Assembly (NCBI RefSeq): GCF_050379415.1
Contig: NZ_JBNRLS010000002.1
Coordinates: forward strand, 372,001-436,000
Direction: 5' to 3'
DNA length: 64,000 nucleotides
Origin: Marinobacter sp050379415
GTDB taxonomy: Bacteria > Pseudomonadota > Gammaproteobacteria > Pseudomonadales > Oleiphilaceae
Made by a program: the position numbers and the translations under genes. The notes under the pieces were generated by a model. It saw only the letters and a list, made by a program, of their open reading frames with translations. It did not search any database and was not told where the DNA came from. Shown piece after piece: positions 41,702 through 50,148 of the stretch (positions within the stretch are counted from its first letter, which is position 1; every line of letters starts with the position of its first letter).

Positions 41702-42664
41702 TCAGGTCCAGGGAAGCGCGTCCAGATCCACGTTGCCGCCGGTTACGATCACACCCACCCGCTTGCCTCGGAATAGCTCGGGGTTCTTCAGGATGGTCGC
41801 CAGGGGGACGGCAGAACTCGGCTCCATGACAATCTTCATTCGCTTCCAGATCAGTTTCATGGCGTCGACAATCTCTTCCTCACTGGCAGTCAGAATGTCC
41901 GAAACGTGATTGCGGACGAAGTGCCAGGTCAGTTCTTTCAAGGGGACTTTCAGACCGTCGGCAATTGTGTCCGGCGCATCGTCCGCAATGATGTGACCTG
42001 CCCTGAACGATCGGGCGGCGTCGTCGGCATTGAGAGGTTCGGCGGCATAGATCGACACCTCCGGCGCCACATTGGACAGCGTCAGGCAGGTGCCCGATAT
42101 CATGCCTCCGCCGCCAATCGGCGCTATCACCGCCTCCAGGCCCGGCACCTGCTCATTCAGCTCCATCGCGCAGGTGGCCTGGCCAGCTATCACCCGCGGA
42201 TCGTTGTATGGGTGGACAAAGTCCGCACCGGATTGCGCCACAACCTCGGCAAAAACCGCCTCGCGGGAACTGGTTGAGGGCTCGCACTCGACAATGGTGC
42301 CGCCATAACCGAGCACCGCCTCTTTCTTCGCTCGCGGCGCTGTGTGCGGCATGACGACGGTAACCGGAATACCCCGCCGGCCCGCCGCATAGGACAGGGA
42401 CAACGCGTGGTTACCGGAAGAGTGGGTAGCCACACCGATGCGGGCCTGCGCTTCACTCAGCCCGAAAACCGCGTTGCAGGCGCCCCGGACCTTGAACGCG
42501 CCGGCCTTCTGGAAATTCTCACACTTGAAGAACAGTTCGGCGCCGGTCAATTCGTTGATGAACCGGGAGGTCAGAACCGGCGTGCGATGAATGTACGGCT
42601 CTATACGCTCCCTGGCGGCCAGCGCATCTTCAAAGGTTGGTATCTGTTTGATTTGATCGTTCAT
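41702..42664 (-). CDS. bhcB: beta-Hydroxyaspartate dehydratase
   Basis: 320 residues, a PLP fold-II threonine/serine dehydratase-like enzyme. The PLP-lysine motif is AFKVRGACNAVFG (Lys58), and the phosphate loop is IGGGGMISG (about 178-186). It converts beta-hydroxyaspartate to iminosuccinate. Context (bhcC and bhcD downstream, bhcA upstream with 19-bp spacing) distinguishes it from a plain threonine dehydratase. No ACT regulatory domain is present, as expected for this enzyme. Confidence 0.87.
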   Translation of the reverse strand: MNDQIKQIPTFEDALAARERIEPYIHRTPVLTSRFINELTGAELFFKCENFQKAGAFKVRGACNAVFGLSEAQARIGVATHSSGNHALSLSYAAGRRGIPVTVVMPHTAPRAKKEAVLGYGGTIVECEPSTSSREAVFAEVVAQSGADFVHPYNDPRVIAGQATCAMELNEQVPGLEAVIAPIGGGGMISGTCLTLSNVAPEVSIYAAEPLNADDAARSFRAGHIIADDAPDTIADGLKVPLKELTWHFVRNHVSDILTASEEEIVDAMKLIWKRMKIVMEPSSAVPLATILKNPELFRGKRVGVIVTGGNVDLDALPWT

Positions 42665-42683
42665 GGTTTACCTCGCCGAGTCG

Positions 42684-43853
42684 TCAGCTTGCTGTCCTGC
42701 GGAAATAGTCCTGGGCGGCACTGACACCGCTGCCCAGGTCAATTGGGTAGTTCAGATCCGCCATCGCCATCTCTATGGTTGCCAGCCCGGAGAGCACCAT
42801 GACGTCGGTGAGCGAGCCCAGATGACCGATCCGGAACGCAGCGCCGTCCATTTCCCCCAGCCCCACTCCGAAAGACACACCGTATTTTTCAAAGGCGTGG
42901 TCAGTGAGTTCGTTACTGTCGAAGCCCTCGGGCACCAGAATCGCACTGACCGTATCCGAGTAGAGGTCGGGAGATCTGGCGCAGAGCTCCAGCCCCCAGG
43001 CACGGACTGCACAGCGAACCCCTTCCGCCAGCCGGTGATGACGGGCATAAACGTTGTCCAGCCCTTCCTCAAGGAGCATCCGCAGGCTTTCCCGGAGACC
43101 ATGAATCAGCTGCAGCGGTGGCGTGTAGGGGTAGCCACCCTGCTCATTGGCCGCTCGCATGACCTGAAAATCGAAGAATGCCCTTGGCAGAGTCGCACAC
43201 TCCGTTGCCGCCAGTGCTTTTGGGCTGACAGCAAGAATGGCGAGGCCAGTGGTCAGCATGAAGCCCTTCTGCGAACCGGCTACCGCGACATCCACGCCCC
43301 AGTCGTCCATGGCAAAAGGCATGGACGCCAGCGAACTGACACAGTCGACAAACAACATGGCCGGATGGGAGGCCCGGTCCAGGGCACTTCGTACTGCAGC
43401 TATATCGCTCTTTACGCCCGTGGCGGTTTCGTTATGGGTGACCAGCAGGGCCTTGATCTCATGCCCGGTATCGGACCGGAGCGCTTCCTCAAACCGGTCC
43501 GCAGGCGCGCCGCTGCCCCACTGACAGTCAATAACCTGGACCTCCAGGCCGTGTCGGCGGCACAAATCAATCCAGCGATGGGAAAACATTCCGTACCTGG
43601 CAACCAGTACCTTGTCGCCGGGAGACAGGGTGTTACAGATCGCTGCCTCCCAGCCCCCGGTACCGCTCGCGGGGAAGATGATGACTTCGCCGCTCTCGGT
43701 ACCGAACACCGACTTGCACTGGTGCAACACGGGCCTCAGCGTTTCCACAAAGTCCGGAGCGCGGTGATCACGGGTCTGAAGCTGCATTGCGGACCGCAAC
43801 CGGTCGGGAATATTGGTGGGGCCGGGTATGAAAACGGGATTCTGATCCGACAT
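42684..43853 (-). CDS. bhcA: Aspartate-glyoxylate aminotransferase
   Basis: 389 residues from ATG 43853 (GGAGTGGAATCA upstream); the frame is open further upstream but begins in the promoter. It is a class V aminotransferase: 'PASGTGGWEAAI' (about 61-72), Asp170 in 'MLFVDCVSSLAS' and PLP-Lys196 in 'VAGSQKGFML'. It transfers nitrogen from aspartate to glyoxylate, giving glycine and oxaloacetate. First gene of bhcABCD, with operator-like palindromes in the divergent region to bhcR. Confidence 0.87.
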   Translation of the reverse strand: MSDQNPVFIPGPTNIPDRLRSAMQLQTRDHRAPDFVETLRPVLHQCKSVFGTESGEVIIFPASGTGGWEAAICNTLSPGDKVLVARYGMFSHRWIDLCRRHGLEVQVIDCQWGSGAPADRFEEALRSDTGHEIKALLVTHNETATGVKSDIAAVRSALDRASHPAMLFVDCVSSLASMPFAMDDWGVDVAVAGSQKGFMLTTGLAILAVSPKALAATECATLPRAFFDFQVMRAANEQGGYPYTPPLQLIHGLRESLRMLLEEGLDNVYARHHRLAEGVRCAVRAWGLELCARSPDLYSDTVSAILVPEGFDSNELTDHAFEKYGVSFGVGLGEMDGAAFRIGHLGSLTDVMVLSGLATIEMAMADLNYPIDLGSGVSAAQDYFRRTAS

Positions 43854-43962
43854 TGATTCCACTCCGTTTTTGTATTTATGTCCGGTGGCGGGATCTGCAT
43901 TACTGCTTGCCGCCTTCAAATCCACGGTAGGAGTGAGGTTATTTTTGCGCAATACGCAAAGT

Positions 43963-43977
43963 TTCCACATTGTGGAA
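43963..43977. promoter_or_regulatory. Candidate BhcR (IclR) operator, bhcA-proximal
   Basis: TTCCACA-T-TGTGGAA is a perfect palindrome around one central base, 110 bp upstream of the bhcA start. A related copy lies at 44059-44073, 96 bp away, nearer bhcR. IclR-family proteins bind such short A/T-flanked palindromes, often as a pair. Binding by BhcR is inferred. Confidence 0.55.
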
Positions 43978-44058
43978 TTTCAGAAACTAATGGTTGACGG
44001 TATGTTTTTTCATCGGTTTTTCAGCAATTTACACTGGATATAAATAGGTACCGACACA

Positions 44059-44073
44059 TTCCGTATTGTGGAA
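44059..44073. promoter_or_regulatory. Candidate BhcR (IclR) operator, bhcR-proximal
   Basis: TTCCGTA-T-TGTGGAA shares the right half exactly (TATTGTGGAA) with the first site at 43963-43977 and deviates at two bases on the left. It lies 77 bp before the bhcR start, well placed for autoregulation. Confidence 0.5.
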
Positions 44074-44149
44074 ATTACCTCCATATGACAAAATTAGCGT
44101 CATAAATTCCCCGCGAACCGCTGCTATCTGAAGGGACAAAAACATTTCA

Positions 44150-44917
44150 ATGATGGATACGAAAACGGAATCGAGAATCCAGGTAATCGACCGGGCGGCC
44201 ATGCTCATGGAAGCCATCTCCCGGTACTCCAAGCCCGTAAAACTGAAAACCCTGAGTGCTGATACCGGGCTGGCACCGTCCACGGCGTATCGGATCCTGC
44301 ATTCGTTGATCAGCAATCGCTTTGTCGAGCGTGATTCCAACGGCGATTACCGGCTAGGCCAGCGGCTACTGCAGCTGGGCAACCGCCTCCACACAGACAT
44401 AGACCTGCGGGCTGTGTCCCTGCCCTACATGGAGGCCCTGTGTAAGCAACTGGGGGAAACCATCAACCTCACCATCCGCGAGGGCGATGTCGTGATCTAC
44501 TTCGAGAAGGTCACCCCGAACCGGATGATGCATGTTAACCAGATAGTGGGAAGCCGGGCGCCACTGCACGTGACAGCCGTGGGAAAACTGATGCTGGGAC
44601 TGGCGGGAGAGGAAGCCATCCAGGCCTATGCAAGCCGGACCAACCTGCCGGCCTATACCCGGAACACTCTGTCGTCCTTGCCGGAGCTCGAGGAGGCTTG
44701 CCTCAAGAGCATGCGTCAGGGCTATGCGCTCGACAATGAGGAAGCTGAGATCGGGGTGGGCTGCATTGGCGTGCTAATTTACGACCGCTCCGGAAATGTG
44801 AGTGCCGGGCTCTCGGTTTCGGCACCTATTGAGCGTCGCAAAGATGAATGGATCGCAGAATTGAAACGCGCGGGAGAGGATATTTCACGCCAGCTTGGTT
44901 ACCGGCCTGACAGGTAG
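44150..44917 (+). CDS. bhcR: IclR family regulator BhcR
   Basis: 255 residues. An N-terminal winged-helix domain (about 8-70: IQVIDRAAMLMEAISRYSKPVKLKTLSADTGLAPSTAYRILHSLISNRFVERDSNG) is followed by an IclR effector domain (about 85-250) with 'PLHVTAVGKLMLGL'. In characterised bhc systems BhcR senses glyoxylate and activates the cluster. Position divergent from bhcA with paired palindromes supports this role. It is followed by a 375-bp stretch without a convincing gene. Confidence 0.83.
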   Translation: MMDTKTESRIQVIDRAAMLMEAISRYSKPVKLKTLSADTGLAPSTAYRILHSLISNRFVERDSNGDYRLGQRLLQLGNRLHTDIDLRAVSLPYMEALCKQLGETINLTIREGDVVIYFEKVTPNRMMHVNQIVGSRAPLHVTAVGKLMLGLAGEEAIQAYASRTNLPAYTRNTLSSLPELEEACLKSMRQGYALDNEEAEIGVGCIGVLIYDRSGNVSAGLSVSAPIERRKDEWIAELKRAGEDISRQLGYRPDR

Positions 44918-45292
44918 AGGGCTAAACAGCGAAGATCAGCAGGGATGCTGGGCAAGACAAAACTACTATGGAGGATGACACCGTAAGCATCCCTGTTTTA
45001 GTCCCATACCTGCTTTTAACCCTCCTTTTCGCAGAGCGCTGCTGCCCCCAACAAATACCAGTAAATAAAATTAAATTCCGCTCTCATTATATGAGTTTTA
45101 TTGGCGAACAGCTGCCGTGTTCCGGTTCCCCTGCTCCAGTTTGTTACCAGACCGGTTAAACCCTATATTGAAAATAGGAATGCACTACCCCGCAGAATCT
45201 GCCCGATGAGAACTGCCCTACCTAACGGCTCCGCTAACCTGGTGCATTTCGTTGTGGACATAGTTCTGACTTAACCACAAGGAGAAGCTAGC
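44918..45292. other. Intergenic stretch between bhcR and the ATP-grasp gene
   Basis: No convincing gene. It holds an inverted repeat CAGGGATGCT (44940-44949) and AGCATCCCTG (44986-44995) followed by TTTTA, which could form a long-loop hairpin ending the bhcR transcript. The remainder is AT-rich around 45060-45100. A short frame at 44968-45159 lacks a good ribosome-binding site and looks like chance. GGAGA at 45281-45286 serves the next gene. Confidence 0.5.
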
Positions 45293-46600
45293 ATGTCGAT
45301 AACGTCAGAAACTCAATTAGCTAAAGATGTATCAGGCTGGCTCGACCCAACCATGGACTCGGTTCGTGGGACGGAAACGCCCAAGGATCCGGAAAAAGGT
45401 TACATCGCCCTGCTTGGGTGGAGCTTAAATGCGGTCAAGGCAGCGCAAAAATTTGACCGCCGCTACATCGTTGTAGCTCCGGATTGGGCTGCGGATTTCT
45501 GTACCGCAAATAAGATCCCTTTTATCCCATGGGATTTTACCCGTCTGAATGACCGGTCCATGGAGATTGCAGAAAGGCTAAAGGCGGAAGGCGTTGATGT
45601 AGCGCTACCGCTCTTCGAGGAAACCGTCGAGTGGTCAGGGGCCATCAACTCAGTCCTGCTTAACGAACCTCATATGTACGGTCAGTCTATTCTGTTCCGC
45701 GACAAAGCTCTGATGAAGCGCCGTGCACAACTTGGCGGTATTCGCGTCGGGATTTTCCAGGAGGCGTATGAGAAAGAGGACATCGTCCGCTTCATGAGGC
45801 GCGTAAACCAAACACTACTGCACCTTGAGGGTGACCCAGACGACCCGATTCATGTCAAGGCATTCGACAAAGCCGGTTGCCTCGGCCACCGAATGATTCG
45901 AAAGATAGAAGACATTGACGCCATTCCGCCGGAAGAGTATCCGTTGCTGATGGAAAGTCACCTGAGCGGCTGGGAGTTTGCCGTTGAGGCCTGGATCCAC
46001 GAAGGGAAAATCAAGTTCCTTAATATTTCCGAATACGTAACGCTGGGCTACTCGGTATTCGTCCCGGCTACTAATGAACTTGAGAGCTGGCGTAACGCGA
46101 TCACCAAACAGATCGAGCTGCTGATCAAAGCCTTCGATATCAAGTTCGGTTTTATTCATCCAGAGTACTTCGTCACCTCTGACGGCGAAATGTACTTTGG
46201 AGAAGTTGCATACCGTCCGCCGGGTTTCAAGGTTTTCGAGCTTATTGAGAGAGTCTACGGATTCAATGCGTACCAGGCTTCTATGTTGGTGTTCGATCCT
46301 AAAAGCACCAAAGAGGAGGTAGATAGTTTCTTCCCCCGCGAAGTGGTTGACGCGAAGGGCTATGCAGGTTGCTTCGGTGTATATCCAAGACGCCGCGTGG
46401 TCAGCAGGCTCGAAATGCCCAAAGAAACGATTGAGCACCCCTATTTCGAGTCCCACGAATTGGTCGCACCTAAAGAAGAGATAGTTCCTGAACGGTTAGC
46501 ATACGGCACTCATTGGGGCCTGATCTTCTTCTTTGGTGACGACCCCATCAAGATGCGGGATCTGCTGAAAGCCCAGGAAGAGCTGGATTTCTATGTTTAG
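45293..46600 (+). CDS. ATP-grasp domain protein of unknown substrate
   Basis: 435 residues, GGAGA upstream. The ATP-grasp fold is supported by 'LLMESHLSGWEFAVEAWIHEGKIKFLNISEY' (about 220-250) and the metal-ligand end 'GEMYFGEVAYRPPGF' (about 300-314). An N-terminal Rossmann-like part (residues 35-125) precedes it. ATP-grasp enzymes join a carboxylate to an amine, thiol or similar. The usual Asn of the metal site (EvNxR) reads Ala-Tyr here (EVAYR). GC is about 50% in lines I counted, below the neighbours. No partner gene is adjacent, so the substrate is unknown. Confidence 0.7.
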   Translation: MSITSETQLAKDVSGWLDPTMDSVRGTETPKDPEKGYIALLGWSLNAVKAAQKFDRRYIVVAPDWAADFCTANKIPFIPWDFTRLNDRSMEIAERLKAEGVDVALPLFEETVEWSGAINSVLLNEPHMYGQSILFRDKALMKRRAQLGGIRVGIFQEAYEKEDIVRFMRRVNQTLLHLEGDPDDPIHVKAFDKAGCLGHRMIRKIEDIDAIPPEEYPLLMESHLSGWEFAVEAWIHEGKIKFLNISEYVTLGYSVFVPATNELESWRNAITKQIELLIKAFDIKFGFIHPEYFVTSDGEMYFGEVAYRPPGFKVFELIERVYGFNAYQASMLVFDPKSTKEEVDSFFPREVVDAKGYAGCFGVYPRRRVVSRLEMPKETIEHPYFESHELVAPKEEIVPERLAYGTHWGLIFFFGDDPIKMRDLLKAQEELDFYV

Positions 46601-46642
46601 AGGTTAGCCTCAGTGCGCATGACTTCCCGCCGCGAAGCCAGG

Positions 46643-47791
46643 CTAATCGGTTATTGTGCCGCCGGGCACCAGCGCCGCGATGGACCTGGCATGGAACTCG
46701 GCTACATCGGACACCACCGCACAGCCGGGATCGTCAGCCAGGATGTTAAGCGCATTCACCGGTTTCCCTGACAGCGCTTCGCTCACGGCATAGGCGCTGT
46801 CAGCCAAAGCCTTGGCGTTGTAGCCACCTTCCAGCACCAGTACCAGGCGGCCATCACAAAGCTCGTCGGCCAGGACCCTCATGCGCTGGGTGACAGCGGC
46901 ATAACCGGTTTCATCCATGTTGCAGACCAGATCGAGGTAATGGCAATCGAAGCCACTGGATACCAGCAGAATATCGGGCCGGAATGCACGTGCCGCCGGG
47001 CGCACCACCTGATCGAATACATTCAGCAGCGTGGCGTTGCCAAAACCCATGGGCAGTGGCACGTTGAGATGGTAACCAAGGCCCGCTCCAGCTCCAGTTT
47101 CGGCCAGCAGGCCGGTGCCCGGATAGAAGGGTGCCGCACAATGGCTATCGACCACGAGCACGCTGGGGTCGTCATAGAAAATGGCCTGGGTGCCGTTGCC
47201 GTGATGCATGTCCCAATCCCAGATCATGACGCGGTCATAGCCGAGTGCTTTGCGTGCATGCGCTGCAGTGACGGCCAGGTTGTTATAAAGGCAAAAGCCA
47301 CGGGCACGGTCAGCCGGAGCATGGTGCCCCGGCGGGCGCACGATGCAGAATGCCCGCCGGGCTTCACCGGCGGTGATCGCCTCGATCGCGCTGATTCCAG
47401 AGCCGGCGGCCAGGCGGGCCGCTGTCACGCTGCCCGGCGATACCGCAGTCGTGTCCTTGGACAGCCAGCCGGATTTCCCATCCAGCGACTCGATATGGGC
47501 CACATAAGCTGCATCATGCGCCCGCTCAAGCTGAGTGGCGGTGGCCGGGGCCGGCAGCATCCAGCGTACGCCGTCGATGGGCTCCATAAGCAGCCGATCG
47601 ACAATCGCTGTCAGTCGCTGTGGACGCTCGGGATGGGTATAGGTGTCCAGATTGGCATTAGGATACTGCAGCTCAATCATCGCCTTCACATCGTCAGTCC
47701 ATTCGGGACGATCAGGATCCCAGCCGTGTGGATTGTGACCAAGCATACGGAAGTCGTAATAGATCAATACAGTCGCTGTCATAGCTGTCAT
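46643..47791 (-). CDS. Class II histone deacetylase-like amidohydrolase
   Basis: 383 residues at most; ATG 47791 and 47782 are both possible. HDAC motifs are 'HPERPQRLTAIVDRL' (about 53-67), 'IVRPPGHHAPADRARGFCLYNN' (about 150-172, catalytic His pair), 'IWDWDMHHGNGTQAIF' (Asp and His metal ligands, about 194-209) and 'VSSGFDCHYLD' (about 277-287). Bacterial members deacetylate acetylpolyamines or other acyl amines. The typical second metal Asp and Tyr-equivalent region appear as 'LVLEGGYNAKAL'. Single gene convergent with the ATP-grasp gene. Confidence 0.85.
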   Translation of the reverse strand: MTAMTATVLIYYDFRMLGHNPHGWDPDRPEWTDDVKAMIELQYPNANLDTYTHPERPQRLTAIVDRLLMEPIDGVRWMLPAPATATQLERAHDAAYVAHIESLDGKSGWLSKDTTAVSPGSVTAARLAAGSGISAIEAITAGEARRAFCIVRPPGHHAPADRARGFCLYNNLAVTAAHARKALGYDRVMIWDWDMHHGNGTQAIFYDDPSVLVVDSHCAAPFYPGTGLLAETGAGAGLGYHLNVPLPMGFGNATLLNVFDQVVRPAARAFRPDILLVSSGFDCHYLDLVCNMDETGYAAVTQRMRVLADELCDGRLVLVLEGGYNAKALADSAYAVSEALSGKPVNALNILADDPGCAVVSDVAEFHARSIAALVPGGTITD

Positions 47792-47996
47792 CACAGGACA
47801 TTATGTTTTGACCTGCCCACCTCGGCAGCGTGGATTATGCTGAAATGGACACATACCAACACACAGCCATACTGAGAGCGCAGGGTATGACAGAGTCTAA
47901 TGCAGAAATCAGTGAAGATTAAACCTGGTCGGCCTAGAGTACCGATGAAGGCAGGTTTTCAGAAGGAGGTATAAGACCTTGAGTTGAATAGAAAAA

Positions 47997-48087
47997 TGGC
48001 GGTGGGCCAGGGATTCGAACCCCGGGACGGCTACTAACCGTCGGCGGTTTTCAAGACCGCTGCATTCAGCCACTCTGCCAGCCCACC
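47997..48087 (-). tRNA. tRNA-Ser (UGA)
   Basis: 91 nt with encoded CCA (47997-47999) and discriminator G. The acceptor stem GGTGGGC/GCCCACC, the anticodon stem-loop GCGGT-CTTGAAA-ACCGC with anticodon TGA and a long class-II variable arm (CGACGGTTAGTAGCCGTC) identify tRNA-Ser. The T arm GGGTTCGAATCCC is canonical. It is not flanked by an obvious integrated element in this window. Confidence 0.95.
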
Positions 48088-48300
48088 TTTCAAAACCATT
48101 GCTGCCGTTGCGACAGCGAGGTGCATGATACCGGAATTGCCTGTGCTGTCAACGCCCTGCATAAATCCCGCCGCACTTTTCAACATTAACGCGGTTTAAT
48201 GGAATCCACAGGGCACTTTATTGTCGTAAATGATTGAAAGTTGCGTATTCGACATTATGATTGGGGACAGTATCCAGTCGTTACACAAACGGAGATGACA

Positions 48301-48999
48301 ATGGAAAACAGAAGATTCGGCGCTCAGGACCAGCAGGGTGCCTATTCCGCGCCTCAGGCTGAGCGAGCGACTACTGGCATCAGCGCTGATGCAATGAATG
48401 TGCTGCGCAACACCTACATGCTCCTGGGCATGACCCTGGCCTTCTCGGCCCTGACCGCATTCCTGAACATGAACGGAACCCACCCGGGCTTCCTGATCAC
48501 CATTGTGGGCTACATCGGTCTTCTGTTTGCCACCTATAAACTGAAGAACAGCCCCTGGGGCATTGTGACCACCTTCGCCCTGACCGGCTTCATGGGTTAC
48601 ACCCTGGGCCCGATCATCGGTGCGTTCGTGGCCGCAGGCGCATCCCAGATCGTCGCCCAGGCGCTGACACTGACTGCTGTCGCCTTCGTTGGTCTGTCCG
48701 CAACCGCGATCATCACCAAGAAGGACTTCAGCTTCATGTCCAGCTTCCTGACCGCTGGTGCATTCGTGCTGATCGGTGCCATGGTCTTGGCGTTCATCAT
48801 GGAAAGCTCTGCCCTGCACCTGGCAGTGTCTGCAGGCTTCACCATCTTCGCCTCCATCATGATCCTGTTCGAGACCAGCCAGATCATCAAGGGCGGCGAG
48901 CGCAACTACATCATCGCCACCGTTGGCCTGTACGTCTCCATCTACAACCTGTTTGTCAGCCTGCTTCACCTGCTGGCAGCGTTCAGCGGCGAAGATTGA
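48301..48999 (+). CDS. Bax inhibitor-1/YccA family membrane protein
   Basis: 232 residues from ATG 48301 (GGAG 8 bp upstream; ATG 48295 is an alternative). A polar N-terminus of 30 residues is followed by seven hydrophobic helices. 'NVLRNTYMLLGMTLAFSALTAF' (about 33-54) and 'FETSQIIKGGERNYIIATVGLYVSIYNLFVSLLHLL' (about 192-227) are the family signatures. Bacterial homologues act as membrane ion or leak channels or FtsH partners; function here is not settled. A terminator hairpin follows at 49024. Confidence 0.88.
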   Translation: MENRRFGAQDQQGAYSAPQAERATTGISADAMNVLRNTYMLLGMTLAFSALTAFLNMNGTHPGFLITIVGYIGLLFATYKLKNSPWGIVTTFALTGFMGYTLGPIIGAFVAAGASQIVAQALTLTAVAFVGLSATAIITKKDFSFMSSFLTAGAFVLIGAMVLAFIMESSALHLAVSAGFTIFASIMILFETSQIIKGGERNYIIATVGLYVSIYNLFVSLLHLLAAFSGED

Positions 49000-49023
49000 T
49001 CGCTCCTGAAACCAGGTTAACCG

Positions 49024-49048
49024 AAGCCCCGGCCTTGCCGGGGCTTTT
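49024..49048 (+). terminator. Intrinsic terminator of the BI-1 family gene
   Basis: AAGCCCCGGC, loop CTT, GCCGGGGCTT followed by TT. A 10-bp stem of high GC 25 bp after the stop codon. It separates this gene from tusD, which starts at 49090. Confidence 0.8.
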
Positions 49049-49089
49049 ACTTTGAGTAAACTGAAACCGCTATCAACACGGTACCGGCC

Positions 49090-49506
49090 ATGCAGGATTC
49101 CACCCCGTTCTCGTTCACTCTCGTTATCACCGGAGCGCCCTACAGCTCCCAGGCACCCCAGAGCGCACTGAGCTTCGCCGAGGCTGCCATCAGGGCCGGC
49201 CATCGGGTAGACCGGGTGTTCCTGTACGGGGATGGCGTACAGCTTGCCTCCGCCCTCGCCTCGCCACCTTCCGATGAACCTCACTGGCCCCGGGAATGGA
49301 GCACTTTTCTTGAGGAACACGGAATTCCGGGCGTTGCCTGCATTGCCTCGGCATTGAGGCGCGGCCTGGTGGATGAAGGTGAACAGAAACGGTATGAGCT
49401 GCCTGCCAGCAACCTCCTGGCGCCGTTTTCTATCGCGGGACTGGGCGAATGGGTTGAGGGCCGGATGGCGTCATCACGAACCGTCTATTTTCACGGGAGC
49501 GACTGA
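49090..49506 (+). CDS. tusD: tRNA 2-thiouridine relay protein TusD
   Basis: 138 residues of the DsrE/DsrF fold. 'FTLVITGAPYSSQAPQSALSFAEAAIRAGHRVDRVFLYGDGV' (about 9-50) and the sulfur-carrying Cys84 in 'VACIASALRRGLVDE' match TusD. It passes persulfide sulfur from TusA towards TusE for s2U34 of tRNA. Start of the tusDCBE operon; spacing to tusC is 2 bp. There is an extra 10-residue N-terminal extension relative to E. coli. Confidence 0.88.
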   Translation: MQDSTPFSFTLVITGAPYSSQAPQSALSFAEAAIRAGHRVDRVFLYGDGVQLASALASPPSDEPHWPREWSTFLEEHGIPGVACIASALRRGLVDEGEQKRYELPASNLLAPFSIAGLGEWVEGRMASSRTVYFHGSD

Positions 49507-49508
49507 CC

Positions 49509-49859
49509 ATGAGCACGCTGATTGTCATCGACAAGTCTCCCTATGGCAGCTGGGCCGGCCGGGAAGCCCTGGATATGGCGTTTTCGCTTGCAGCGTTTGA
49601 CCAGCCGGTATCGCTGCTGTTCTGTGGCGCCGGGGTAAACTGGCTGCGCAAGGGACAGGAGCCCGGAGAGATCCGTCAGAAGTCGGTGGAGAAGAACCTG
49701 GCCGCCGCACCCATCTTTGGCGTGGAAGCCCTGCTTGCCGATAGTGATGACTGCAGCCGCTATGGACTTGAGGCCGAACAGTTGCTGGATGGCGTGACCC
49801 TCGTTCAGGCCGACTCGCAACTGTTCACAAACTACAGCCACGCCGCCTTTGCCGGATAA
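49509..49859 (+). CDS. tusC: tRNA 2-thiouridine relay protein TusC
   Basis: 116 residues with 'IVIDKSPYGSWAGREALDMAFSLAAFDQPVSLLFCGAGV' (about 5-43), the DsrF/TusC pattern, and C-terminal 'LVQADSQLFTNYSHAAF'. Forms the TusBCD hexamer in the cytoplasm. The ATG follows the tusD stop by 2 bp, and tusB begins 4 bp after its stop. No Cys in the position used by TusD, as usual for TusC. Confidence 0.88.
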   Translation: MSTLIVIDKSPYGSWAGREALDMAFSLAAFDQPVSLLFCGAGVNWLRKGQEPGEIRQKSVEKNLAAAPIFGVEALLADSDDCSRYGLEAEQLLDGVTLVQADSQLFTNYSHAAFAG

Positions 49860-49863
49860 CACC

Positions 49864-50145
49864 ATGACCGAGATCCAGACTCTGCACATCCTGAACAAGT
49901 CCCCGGAACATCCCAGATTTGCCCGTTGCCTGTCGATTGCCGGCCCGGACGACGCCGTCCTTCTGATCGAAAACGGCGTACTGGGGTTTGGTGCCGCTTC
50001 CGCCAGTGCTTCCGGAAAGCTTTTCGCCCTGGAGCCGGACATGGATGCGCGGGGAATGGGCGATCAATCCGGAACAGTGGAAACCATCAACTACGACGGT
50101 ATGGTCGAGCTGACCGCCCGAGCAAAACAGGTAATCAGTTGGTGA
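49864..50145 (+). CDS. tusB: tRNA 2-thiouridine relay protein TusB
   Basis: 93 residues from ATG 49864. 'TLHILNKSPEHPRFARCLSIAGPDDAVLLIENGV' (about 5-38) is the TusB/DsrH signature ('TLH.lnkSP'). It completes the TusBCD complex. Followed 3 bp later by tusE, so the four genes are a single operon in the order D-C-B-E. Confidence 0.87.
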   Translation: MTEIQTLHILNKSPEHPRFARCLSIAGPDDAVLLIENGVLGFGAASASASGKLFALEPDMDARGMGDQSGTVETINYDGMVELTARAKQVISW

Positions 50146-50148
50146 ACC

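Noticed and set aside
44968..45159. 63-codon frame between bhcR and the ATP-grasp gene.
   Set aside because: Weak start context, unusual composition and no recognisable protein features.
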